Source of the DNA: Accumulibacter appositus
Lineage (GTDB): Bacteria; Pseudomonadota; Gammaproteobacteria; Burkholderiales; Rhodocyclaceae
Length of the DNA: 64,000 nucleotides
NCBI RefSeq assembly: GCF_035440685.1
Contig: NZ_DAORMW010000028.1
Direction: 5' to 3' (one strand)
Under the pieces are notes generated by a model. That model did not search any database. It was not told the origin of the DNA and saw nothing but the letters and a program-made list of their open reading frames with translations. This document shows, piece by piece, positions 41,462 through 49,623 of this stretch. Every line of letters starts with the position of its first letter. Positions within the stretch are counted from its first letter, which is position 1. The position numbers and the translations under genes are program-made.

Positions 41462-43843
41462 TCACTCCTGATACACCTCCAACGTCACGTTGGTGATTTG
41501 CCCCACCGGCGAACCCCGCCGGGCGCGCTGGCCGAGATGGCGATCCTCGGAAAGCAGCGTCTTGCTGCGGCTACGCGCCATTCCTTTTATCGTTACTCGT
41601 GGCCCCTGGGTGAGCAGCACCGCGCGCAGCGATTCGTCGCCGTGCAGGCCAATGATCTGAACGCCCTTGCCACTGGCCAGGCGTTTCATCTGTTCGAGCG
41701 GGAAAATTAGCAGGCGGCCATCTTCCGAAAGTGCCGCCAGATGATCCTGTCCGATGATCCGCAACAGCGGCAGGATGGTCGCACCGTCTTCGACGGCGAG
41801 GAAAGCCTTGCCGGCTTTCTGCCGCGAGAGCAGGTCGCCATACTTGCAGATGAAGCCATAACCCGAGGTCTTGGCGACCAGCAATCGGTCGTCGGCACGG
41901 CCGGTGATCACGTGCGCGATCCTGCCACCACCCAGTTCGACGAACGACGACAGGGGCGCGCCCATGCCACGACCGTCGGGCAGGCTGGCCACAGCGACGG
42001 TGAAGGCGCGGCCCTCGGTGGAGATGATCACCAGCGAGTCGATCGAACGGCATTCCTGCGCCGAACCGGCCCGGTCGCCGTCCTTGAAGACGACTCCCGA
42101 GAGATCCAGGCCGTGCCCTTGCCTGACCCGTGCCCAGCCTTTTTCGGAGATGATCACCGTCACCGGCTCGTCGGCGACGGCCGCCGCTTCCGCCCGTGAA
42201 GCGGTGACCGCGGTTTCGATGATCGTCCGCCGCGCGTCGCCGTGTTTCTCGGCGTCGGCCTTGATTTCCCGGATCACCTGCCGGCGCAGCAGGAGGTCGC
42301 TGCCGAGTAGCTTCAGCAGGCCTTCGCGCTCACTGCGCAGCTTGGCGAGTTCCTGCTCGATGCGGATTCCCTCGAGTCGCGCCAGTTGGCGCAGGCGGAT
42401 TTCGAGGATGTCCTCCGCCTGCCGATCCGAGAGGATGAAGCGCGCGATCAGCGCCGCTTTCGGGTCGTCGGATTCGCGGATGATGCGAATCACTTCGTCG
42501 ATGTTCAGGAAGACGATGTGCCGGCCTTCGAGGATATGGATGCGGTCGTCGGCTTTCTGCAAACGATACTCGGTGCGCCGGAAGACCGTCCGCAGGCGGA
42601 AGGTGCACCACTCGCCGATCAGGTCGACCAGCGATTTCTGGCACGGCCGACCATCGATACCGACCGCCACCAGATTGATCGGCGCCGAGGTTTCGAGGCT
42701 GGTATGGGCGAGCAGCAAAGCGACGAATTCCTTGCGGTCGATGCGTGAACTGCTCGGTTCGAACACCAGCCGAATGTCGTCGTCCTTGCCTGATTCATCG
42801 CGCGCGCGATCCAGCTGCGAGGCCATCAGCGCCTTCAGCTGTGCCGCCGATTGCTCGATGGCTTTCTTGCCCGGTCGCGGCTGCGGATTGAGCAGCGCAC
42901 CGATTTCGGAGAGCACCTTGGCCGACGACACGCCCGGCGGCAACTCGGTGAACACCAGTTGCCAGGCGCCGCGCGCCATCTCCTCGATCTCGTAGCGCGC
43001 CCGCACGCGCAGGCTGCCACGGCCGCTGCGATACGCCGCAGCGATATCGGCAGGCGGAGAAATGATCTGGCCGCCGCCCGGGTAGTCGGGCCCGGGCACA
43101 AGTTCCAGCAGTTGGTCGACACCGGCTGCCGGGTGCTCGATCTTGTGGATCGCCGCCGCCGCGACTTCGCGCAGGTTATGCGCAGGAATTTCGGTCGCCA
43201 TGCCGACGGCGATTCCCGAAGCGCCGTTGAGCAGCAGGAAAGGCAGGCGTGCCGGCAAGAAGGCCGGCTCATCGAAGGATCCGTCATAGTTGGGCAGGAA
43301 GTCGACCGTGCCTTCACCGAGTTCGCCGAGCAAGAGCTCGGCGATAGGCGTCAGGCGCGCCTCGGTGTAGCGCATGGCCGCGGCGTTGTCGCCATCACGC
43401 GAACCGAAATTGCCCTGCCCGTCGACCAGCGGATAACGCAGCATGAACGGCTGCGCGACGCGCACCATCGCGTCGTAGGCCGAGGTATCACCGTGCGGAT
43501 GATACTTGCCGATCACGTCGCCAACGACGCGCGCCGACTTTACCGGCTTGGCGGTGGACGACAGGCCGAGCTCGCGCATTGCGAACAGCACCCGCCGCTG
43601 CACCGGCTTCAGCCCATCCTTGACGTCCGGCAAGGCCCGCCCCTTGACGACCGCGATCGCATACTCGAGGTAGTCACGCGCCGCCGAGTCGTGCAGCAGG
43701 ATGCTGTCACTCCCGTCATCGCCGCCATCGCCCCGGTCGTCATCAACGACCGCTGGCGGTACACCGCCGGGCGGCAGCGCTGGCGACGCGTCGGTCGGCG
43801 GCATTTCGGCAAACAGGTCTGGCGTTGAGTCGTCCTTGCTCAC
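41462..43843 (-). CDS. parC: DNA topoisomerase IV subunit A
   Basis: Breakage-reunion subunit of the decatenase topoisomerase IV. The 793-residue product has an N-terminal Pro/Asp-rich extension of about 45 residues, the quinolone-determining helix KYHPHGDTSAYDAMVRVAQPF, the catalytic tyrosine in AAAMRYTEARLTP (Y159), and a C-terminal domain of ParC-type blades (about 600-790). The residues equivalent to E. coli S80 and E84 are Thr 120 and Asp 124. The pairing with parE 13 bp upstream and the ParC-like C-terminus exclude GyrA. Confidence 0.97.
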   Translation of the reverse strand: MSKDDSTPDLFAEMPPTDASPALPPGGVPPAVVDDDRGDGGDDGSDSILLHDSAARDYLEYAIAVVKGRALPDVKDGLKPVQRRVLFAMRELGLSSTAKPVKSARVVGDVIGKYHPHGDTSAYDAMVRVAQPFMLRYPLVDGQGNFGSRDGDNAAAMRYTEARLTPIAELLLGELGEGTVDFLPNYDGSFDEPAFLPARLPFLLLNGASGIAVGMATEIPAHNLREVAAAAIHKIEHPAAGVDQLLELVPGPDYPGGGQIISPPADIAAAYRSGRGSLRVRARYEIEEMARGAWQLVFTELPPGVSSAKVLSEIGALLNPQPRPGKKAIEQSAAQLKALMASQLDRARDESGKDDDIRLVFEPSSSRIDRKEFVALLLAHTSLETSAPINLVAVGIDGRPCQKSLVDLIGEWCTFRLRTVFRRTEYRLQKADDRIHILEGRHIVFLNIDEVIRIIRESDDPKAALIARFILSDRQAEDILEIRLRQLARLEGIRIEQELAKLRSEREGLLKLLGSDLLLRRQVIREIKADAEKHGDARRTIIETAVTASRAEAAAVADEPVTVIISEKGWARVRQGHGLDLSGVVFKDGDRAGSAQECRSIDSLVIISTEGRAFTVAVASLPDGRGMGAPLSSFVELGGGRIAHVITGRADDRLLVAKTSGYGFICKYGDLLSRQKAGKAFLAVEDGATILPLLRIIGQDHLAALSEDGRLLIFPLEQMKRLASGKGVQIIGLHGDESLRAVLLTQGPRVTIKGMARSRSKTLLSEDRHLGQRARRGSPVGQITNVTLEVYQE

Positions 43844-43856
43844 GTTCAGCTCACCC

Positions 43857-45806
43857 TCAAATGTCGGCGCCGATCAGCGCGCCGTTGTCTTCCATCCACG
43901 CCCGCCGACCTGCGGACTCGCTCTTGCCCATCAACATCTGCATCACCGGCCTGGCCACCTCGCCAGCCGGCATGCGGACGCGCATCAGGCGCCGCGTATC
44001 GGGCGACATGGTGGTCTCCCAAAGTTGTTCGGGATTCATCTCGCCGAGGCCCTTGAAGCGCGAGATGGCGATCGCATCGGCCTTGATCCCCTCGATGCGC
44101 ATCCGATCGAGCGTCGCCTGCCGTTCGTCGCTGTCGAGGGCATATAGCTTGCGCGGTGGCCGGTTCTTGCCCTGGCCGGGGACATCGAGGCGAAACAGTG
44201 GCGGTTGCGCAAAATACAGATGGCCGCGGGCAATCAGCTTCGGGAAATGGCGGTAGAAAAGCGTGCACAGCAGGACGCGGATATGCGAGCCATCAACGTC
44301 GGCATCGGTCATGATCACCACCTTGCCGTAGCGCAGATTGTTCAGCACCGTGTCCGGCGCACTCGCCGGATGCGGATCGATACCCAGGGCGACGGCAATG
44401 TCGTGCACCTCCCGGTTGGCAAACAGGCTACCGGCTTCCACCTCCCAGGTATTGAGCACCTTGCCGCGCAGCGGCAGGATCGCCTGCAGTTCCTTGTCGC
44501 GCCCCGATTTCGCCGAGCCACCGGCGGAGTCGCCCTCGACCAGGAAAATCTCGTTGCGACGAGTATCCTCGCTCTGACAATCCGAGAGCTTGCCGGGCAG
44601 GATCGCCACCCCCGACTGCTTGCGTTTCTCGACTTTCTGACCGGCACGCGTACGCGCCTGCGCCGCACGGATGGCCAGGTCGGTAATCTTCTTGGCCGCA
44701 TCCGGGTGTTCGTTGAGCCACAGCTCCAGCGGGTCGCGCAGCATACGCGCGACCAGCGCCACCGCGTCGCGCGAGTTGAGGCGCTCCTTGGTCTGGCCCT
44801 GAAACGAGGGATCGAGCATGCGCACTGCGAGAACGAAGCTGGCCCGAGAAAAAACGTCTTCGGCCGCCAGCTTGACGCCCTTCGGCAGTAGCGCGTGGTG
44901 ATCGGCAAAACTTTTCACCGCGTCCAGCGCCGCTTGCCGCAAACCCGCCTCGTGCGTTCCACCGGATGGTGTCGGAATCAGATTGACGTAGGATTCGCGC
45001 GCCAGGCCTCCATCGGCCGTCCAGCAGATCGCCCAGGCAGCACCCGAGCCAACCGGGAAGTTCTCGTCGCCCTTGGGCGCATACTTCTCGCCACTGAACA
45101 CCGGCGCGACCGCTTCGCCTTCGATCTGCTCACTCAGGTACTGCAGCATGCCATCGGCGAAACACCATTCTCTGGTCGCGCCCCCCTCGATGTGCAGTGA
45201 AACCTGCAGCCCCGGCAGTAGCAACGCCTTGCTGCGCAGCAGGCGCTCGAGCTGCGGCAACGGGATCAGCGGCGAGTCGAAGAAGCTCGCGTCCGGCCAG
45301 GCGCGCAGGCGCGTGCCGCTGGCTTTCTTGGGCGCGTCGCCGATTCGCTGCAGCGGCTCGAGCACGCTCCCGCCGGCGAACGCCATGCGATGCCGCCCGC
45401 CATCACGGACCACCTCGACTTCGAGCCGTGTCGACAGCGCGTTGGTCACCGAGACGCCAACCCCGTGCAAGCCGCCCGAGAAGCGATACGCCGATTCGCG
45501 CTCATCCTTGTTGAACTTGCCGCCCGCGTGCAAGCGTGTGAACACCACCTCCACCGTCGGCACCTGTTCGAGCGGGTGAATTTCGACTGGAATACCGCGC
45601 CCGTCGTCCTCGACACTGACCGACTGGTCAGCGTGCAGGGTCACCGTGATGCGTTTGCAGAAGCCGCCCAGCGCCTCGTCGGCCGCATTGTCGATCGCTT
45701 CCTGGATGATGTGCAAGGGACAATCGATGCGCGTATACATCCCGGGACGATGGCGCACCGGCTCCAGCCCCTTGAGAACGGCGATCGATTCTGCGGTGTA
45801 GCTCAT
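43857..45806 (-). CDS. parE: DNA topoisomerase IV subunit B
   Basis: ATPase subunit of topoisomerase IV. The 649-residue product has the GHKL ATP-binding motifs EAIDNAADEALGG, DDGRGIPVEIHP, AGGKF and SGGLHGVGVSVTNAL. The TOPRIM region has FLVEGDSAGGSAKSGRDKELQAILPLRGK and VIMTDADVDGSHI. The C-terminal GEMNPEQLWETTMSP segment follows FKGLG. Length and the short insert-free TOPRIM fit ParE rather than GyrB. First gene of the long leftward block. Confidence 0.97.
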   Translation of the reverse strand: MSYTAESIAVLKGLEPVRHRPGMYTRIDCPLHIIQEAIDNAADEALGGFCKRITVTLHADQSVSVEDDGRGIPVEIHPLEQVPTVEVVFTRLHAGGKFNKDERESAYRFSGGLHGVGVSVTNALSTRLEVEVVRDGGRHRMAFAGGSVLEPLQRIGDAPKKASGTRLRAWPDASFFDSPLIPLPQLERLLRSKALLLPGLQVSLHIEGGATREWCFADGMLQYLSEQIEGEAVAPVFSGEKYAPKGDENFPVGSGAAWAICWTADGGLARESYVNLIPTPSGGTHEAGLRQAALDAVKSFADHHALLPKGVKLAAEDVFSRASFVLAVRMLDPSFQGQTKERLNSRDAVALVARMLRDPLELWLNEHPDAAKKITDLAIRAAQARTRAGQKVEKRKQSGVAILPGKLSDCQSEDTRRNEIFLVEGDSAGGSAKSGRDKELQAILPLRGKVLNTWEVEAGSLFANREVHDIAVALGIDPHPASAPDTVLNNLRYGKVVIMTDADVDGSHIRVLLCTLFYRHFPKLIARGHLYFAQPPLFRLDVPGQGKNRPPRKLYALDSDERQATLDRMRIEGIKADAIAISRFKGLGEMNPEQLWETTMSPDTRRLMRVRMPAGEVARPVMQMLMGKSESAGRRAWMEDNGALIGADI

Positions 45807-46447
45807 TACGGTGATTTCTCCAGCATGCCGCCCCGGCGCGAGTGGCGCGGGCGGTCAGGAACGCTTGTCCGGGTCGCCAGCAGTCTGGGTCGCGAGCGAC
45901 GGCAACAGGCGCCATGGCAAGGCCACAACGCCCGAACAGAGTCTGGCACCCAAGTATATCGAGCTGCGGAGTGTACTACCTCCTAGCGGCCACGGCGAAG
46001 CAATCGATAGGGCAAGCGAGCGCATTTCATGAACCGTCGCCGCGAATTCCCGGACAGTGATCCGCACTTCATCCCGAAGGCTTGCAGAAGCCACTTACTC
46101 TGGCCGGCCTCGGGAATGCGGTGGGGGCGCTGCCACGGCCGTGATACCATTCCGCGCCATCGGCGACGAGGCCTTTCGAGCGCGGTCGAGTTTTCGCGAG
46201 CTCTGACGGCTCCGCTCAGGCAGCGCCGATGCTCCGATCGTCTCCATCCGCAGCAGTGCGAGTCACCGGCCGTCAGATTGAACTCCAACCACCAACGCCT
46301 TCATCGACCCGCAGCCGCAATCAGGCCTGAAACTGCCGTCCGGACCACAGCAAGATGCCTGCCGGCGGCACTCGGAACCTTCGTGGTTGGCGGCGACCGC
46401 ACGCCGACCCTGCCACCGTCCGACACACGCCCGCTGGAGGGAGCGCC
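45807..46447. other. 641 bp intergenic region
   Basis: Separates parE (leftward) from the acyltransferase gene (rightward). Short frames exist but look like random GC-rich translation. No tRNA, repeat, riboswitch or clear promoter was identified. It is the longest stretch without a gene in the window. The GGAGGGAG near 46437-46444 belongs to the acyltransferase start. Confidence 0.5.
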
Positions 46448-47524
46448 ATGGCCATGAACAGGTGGCAGTCGCTGCAGGCGCTCAGAGGGCTGGCAGCGCT
46501 TGCCGTGGTAGCCTTTCACCTGCAGTCGATCGAAAGGAAATACTCCGGCGGAGACCTGTTGCTGCCGGATTTCCTGGTCCTTGGGCAATCCGGGGTCGAT
46601 CTGTTCTTCGTCATCAGCGGCTTCGTGATGGTCTCGGTGAGCGGCGGGCGCTATGGCCGAAGCCGGGAAACGATGCGCTTTCTCTGGGGCCGTCTGACGC
46701 GAATATATCCTGCCTACTGGGTGTACTTCCTGCTCACCCTTGCTGTTCTCGTGGTCAAGCCAGCGTGGGTCAATTCCTCGCAAGACGGGCAGGCGGATTT
46801 GCTTTCGTCCTTCCTGCTGCTGCCCGGTTCCCCTCCTCTGGTCGCCGTCTCGTGGTCGCTGACGCACGAGTTGTGGTTCTACATCGTTTTTGCAGCCCTG
46901 TTGCGATTCCAGGAAAAGTGGCTGCTGCCGTCTCTATTGCTGTGGGCCGCGGTCGTCGCCACGGCGAATATCGTGCCGATGCCAGCCGACCTCCCAGCCC
47001 TGCTGGTGATCGCCTTTCACCCCTTCAGTATCGAGTTCATCATCGGTGCGCTGGTGGCGGTGTTCATCAACAGCAAACAGGCGCAGCGGATCTCGACGCT
47101 GCTGTCGACCGCCGCGGCGGCATTGGTCCTGGCCGCAGGCTTGCCGCTGCTTTACAGCTTCGACGTACTCAGTGCCTTCGGCCTGGCGCGAGCTGGTTTT
47201 GTCGGCACCTTGTGCGGCGTCCTGATACTCGCCGTGGCGAACCTGGAGAAGAGCGGCCGCATCGTCGTGCCGCGTTTCCTGAGCTTCTTGGGAGATATCT
47301 CCTACACGGTCTACCTCTCGCATGTGCTCGTTCTATCGGCGATTGGTCGCCTGTGGGCGATGACCGGCCCGGCACCTGGCAAGGGCGTGGACAACGTGCT
47401 GGCTTGCCTGCTGATGCTTGCTGCAGTCGTGATCTATGCTTGGGCCGGCTACCGCTTCGTCGAGGAGCCGATACTGCGCGTCTCGCACCAGCTTCGCGAG
47501 CGTTGGTTCGATGGTTCGCGGTAG
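46448..47524 (+). CDS. Acyltransferase family 3 (OafA/NodX-like) membrane protein
   Basis: Integral membrane acyltransferase, 358 residues from the ATG at 46448 with GGAGGGAG upstream. About ten helices. The family signature is at the N-terminus: SLQALRGLAALAVVAFHL (catalytic His), then GQSGVDLFFVISGFVM and LTRIYPAYWVYFLLT with the conserved R-x-x-R/Y-P region. These enzymes O-acylate sugars of lipopolysaccharide, exopolysaccharide or peptidoglycan. No glycan operon is adjacent, so the acceptor is unknown. No SGNH domain is attached. Confidence 0.9.
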   Translation: MAMNRWQSLQALRGLAALAVVAFHLQSIERKYSGGDLLLPDFLVLGQSGVDLFFVISGFVMVSVSGGRYGRSRETMRFLWGRLTRIYPAYWVYFLLTLAVLVVKPAWVNSSQDGQADLLSSFLLLPGSPPLVAVSWSLTHELWFYIVFAALLRFQEKWLLPSLLLWAAVVATANIVPMPADLPALLVIAFHPFSIEFIIGALVAVFINSKQAQRISTLLSTAAAALVLAAGLPLLYSFDVLSAFGLARAGFVGTLCGVLILAVANLEKSGRIVVPRFLSFLGDISYTVYLSHVLVLSAIGRLWAMTGPAPGKGVDNVLACLLMLAAVVIYAWAGYRFVEEPILRVSHQLRERWFDGSR

Positions 47525-47552
47525 TCAGCGCATCACGCGCAGCAGTGAGGCC

Positions 47553-48110
47553 TCATGCCGGTTCCGCCACGCAGGCGTCACGAGGCAGATCTTGCGCCCC
47601 CGGGGTAATCAGAAAGCGCGTAATCGCCGCGGGATTCATCAGCCCAACACCGCCGCTCGCCAGGCGGTAATTCATTACCGGACGTTCGAGAAAGCCGGTC
47701 AGATTCATCAGGCGCTCGGCGAGCGCTGCCTTGCGTACGCCTTCGGCAAGCGTATGCAGCACGTGCCCACCGGCGAAGAAGAAATCGATCCGCACCTTGA
47801 AGCGCTCCCCTTCGAACCAGCCACTAAAGGGCTCCGCGAGTTGCTCCTGCGTAAGCACGGTCAGTTCCAGGTTGAGCGGGCTGGTCAGGTAAGTGCTCAG
47901 GTCTTTTGCCGCGGTAAATTCAACACAGGCGATCGACGCTCGTGCAAAAATCTCGGTCTGCGCCTCGGAGCCGATGATCAGCGGCTTGCCGCTGAACATC
48001 TGGCTGCTGCGTCGGAGACTGTCGATGGTCTGCTCGATAGCGGCCTCGTCGGTCTGCAAGAAGCGCCGAGCACAGTTGCCAGTTGTGATGACGGTAATCC
48101 CGATCGCCAT
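47553..48110 (-). CDS. Hypothetical protein, unrecognised family
   Basis: A 185-residue soluble protein not matched to a known family. Its ATG is preceded by GAAGGGGG, and codon use resembles neighbours, so it is likely real. No signal peptide or membrane segment is visible. The N-terminal part reads like an alpha/beta fold (GITVITTGNCARRFLQTDEAAIEQTIDSL), with FKVRIDFFFAGGHVLHTL in the middle and RPVMNYRLASGGVGLMNPAAITRFLI near the end. It lies 34 bp upstream of the cobalamin adenosyltransferase gene's 3' end... in fact just after that gene on the same strand, so the two may be cotranscribed. Confidence 0.7.
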   Translation of the reverse strand: MAIGITVITTGNCARRFLQTDEAAIEQTIDSLRRSSQMFSGKPLIIGSEAQTEIFARASIACVEFTAAKDLSTYLTSPLNLELTVLTQEQLAEPFSGWFEGERFKVRIDFFFAGGHVLHTLAEGVRKAALAERLMNLTGFLERPVMNYRLASGGVGLMNPAAITRFLITPGAQDLPRDACVAEPA

Positions 48111-48144
48111 GTCGAACCCCCTTCAAGTAAGTGAGTGCTGGTGT

Positions 48145-48705
48145 TCAGTCGCCGTCGCGATTCTTGCCTTGCACCCACAGCACATCGTTGCGACCGGCCG
48201 CCTTGTTCAGTGCACGGCCGAGGACGAACATCAGGTCCGATAGGCGATTCAAATATTTGCGCGCAAAGTCGGAGACCTGCTCGGTGGCCGCCAGATGAAC
48301 AATCTGGCGCTCGGCGCGACGACAGACAGTGCGCGCCAGATGCGCAAAGGCTGCCGCCCTTGTGCCACCCGGCAGGATGAAGTCCTTCAGCGGCGAGAGA
48401 TCGTCGTTGAACTCCTCGACCAGTGCCTCGAGTCGCGTGATCTGCGCCTCGCCGATCATGCTCGTTCCCGGAATGCACAGTTCGCCGCCGAGATCAAAAA
48501 GGTCGTGCTGAATGCGGGTCAAGGCCTTGCGGATGGGGTCCGGCATGTCTTCGGTCAACAACAGACCGACGACCGAATTGAGCTCGTCGACCTGACCCAT
48601 GGTCTCAACACGCAAGCAGTCCTTGGCGACCCGGCTGCCGTCGCCAAGGCCGGTAGTGCCGGCGTCGCCGGTGCGGGTGACGATTTTCGAGAGGCGATTG
48701 CCCAT
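48145..48705 (-). CDS. pduO: ATP:cob(I)alamin adenosyltransferase, PduO type
   Basis: Makes adenosylcobalamin from cob(I)alamin and ATP. From the ATG at 48705 (AGGAAAG upstream) the product is 186 residues. The PduO-type ATP-binding N-terminus is TRTGDAGTTGLGDGSRVAKD, followed by RVETMGQVDELNSVVGLLL, and the active-site helix ARTVCRRAERQIVHL with FARKYLNRLSDLMFVLGRALN. It is the human MMAB/PduO family, unrelated to CobA. AdoCbl could serve methylmalonyl-CoA mutase or ribonucleotide reductase. It is divergent from hyi with 49 bp between starts. The cobS/cobC genes lie 8 kb away. Confidence 0.93.
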   Translation of the reverse strand: MGNRLSKIVTRTGDAGTTGLGDGSRVAKDCLRVETMGQVDELNSVVGLLLTEDMPDPIRKALTRIQHDLFDLGGELCIPGTSMIGEAQITRLEALVEEFNDDLSPLKDFILPGGTRAAAFAHLARTVCRRAERQIVHLAATEQVSDFARKYLNRLSDLMFVLGRALNKAAGRNDVLWVQGKNRDGD

Positions 48706-48733
48706 GCTGGCTTTCCTGATCAAAATAAGGGCG

Positions 48734-48739
48734 ATTATA
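48734..48739 (-). promoter_or_regulatory. -10 element for the cobalamin adenosyltransferase gene
   Basis: Perfect TATAAT on the minus strand, 28 bp before the ATG. No good -35 is visible. The divergent hyi start is 15 bp to the right, so any upstream activator site would overlap hyi. Confidence 0.4.
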
Positions 48740-48754
48740 GCTGAAGGAGATTTC

Positions 48755-49552
48755 GTGACCGCCCGATCACTGCAGCTGAGCGCCAACCTCAGCTTTCTGT
48801 TCACCGACAGCCCTTTCGAGGAGCGCTTCGCACGCGCCGCGCGCGCCGGATTTCGCGGCGTCGAGTACATGTTCCCCTACGCCTGGGACCCGCTGGAGCT
48901 GTCCCGCCTGCTGCGCGAGCATCGCCTGCAGCAGGTCTTGCACAACCTGCCGGCAGGCGACTGGGACGCCGGCGAACGCGGCATCGCCTGCCTGCCCGGA
49001 CGCGAGAGCGAATTTCGCGCCGGCCTTGAACAGGGAATCGCCTACGCGCGCGAGCTCGGCTGCGTGCAGCTCAATTGCCTGGCAGGAGTACCGCCCGAGG
49101 GTGTTCCGGAAGCGGCGATTGCGGCCACTTTCAAGAGCAATCTGCGACATGCGGCTCGGCAGCTAGCTGGCAGCGGCATTCGCCTGCTGATCGAGCCGAT
49201 CAACAGCCGCGTCGACATTCCCGGCTTCTGGCTCGACAAACCGACAAAGGCGCTGGCACTGATTGCCGAGCTGGGCGAAGAAAACCTCTGGCTGCAATAC
49301 GACATCTACCACGCACAGATCATGGAAGGCGACCTGGCACGAAGTATCGAAGCGAACATCAAGCGCATTGCGCATTTCCAGCTGGCCGACAATCCCGGTC
49401 GACACGAGCCGGGAAGCGGCGAAATCAATTACCCTTTTCTGTTCGCTCTGCTGCATCGCCTTGGCTATCGCGGCTGGCTTGGCTGCGAGTACAAGCCCTT
49501 GCTGGCGGACACCGAGCGCAGCCTGGCCTGGGCGAGAGAGTGGCTGCAGTAG
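48755..49552 (+). CDS. hyi: Hydroxypyruvate isomerase
   Basis: Interconverts hydroxypyruvate and tartronate semialdehyde. The GTG at 48755 has AAGGAGA six bases upstream; the product is 265 residues, a TIM-barrel of the AP endonuclease 2/xylose isomerase-like family. Family features are LSANLSFLFTDSPFEERFARAARAGFRGVEY at the N-terminus, LLIEPINSRVDIPGFWL with the metal-binding Glu, YDIYHAQIMEGDLAR, and GSGEINYPFLFALLH. Downstream is glycerate 2-kinase, which fits glyoxylate/glycerate metabolism, although glyoxylate carboligase and tartronate semialdehyde reductase are absent here. Confidence 0.92.
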   Translation: MTARSLQLSANLSFLFTDSPFEERFARAARAGFRGVEYMFPYAWDPLELSRLLREHRLQQVLHNLPAGDWDAGERGIACLPGRESEFRAGLEQGIAYARELGCVQLNCLAGVPPEGVPEAAIAATFKSNLRHAARQLAGSGIRLLIEPINSRVDIPGFWLDKPTKALALIAELGEENLWLQYDIYHAQIMEGDLARSIEANIKRIAHFQLADNPGRHEPGSGEINYPFLFALLHRLGYRGWLGCEYKPLLADTERSLAWAREWLQ

Positions 49553-49553
49553 C

Positions 49554-49577
49554 GCGCGACGCTTGTCGGCGTCGCGC
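49554..49577. repeat. Inverted repeat between hyi and the glycerate kinase gene
   Basis: Perfect 9 bp stem GCGCGACGC/GCGTCGCGC with a 6-base loop, directly after the hyi stop. No T-run follows. It could attenuate, stabilise or partly terminate the hyi transcript ahead of the kinase gene. Confidence 0.55.
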
Positions 49578-49623
49578 TGCTGGCTGAGCACTCGGCGGAT
49601 TAATGCTGCGCAAGGAGACATCG

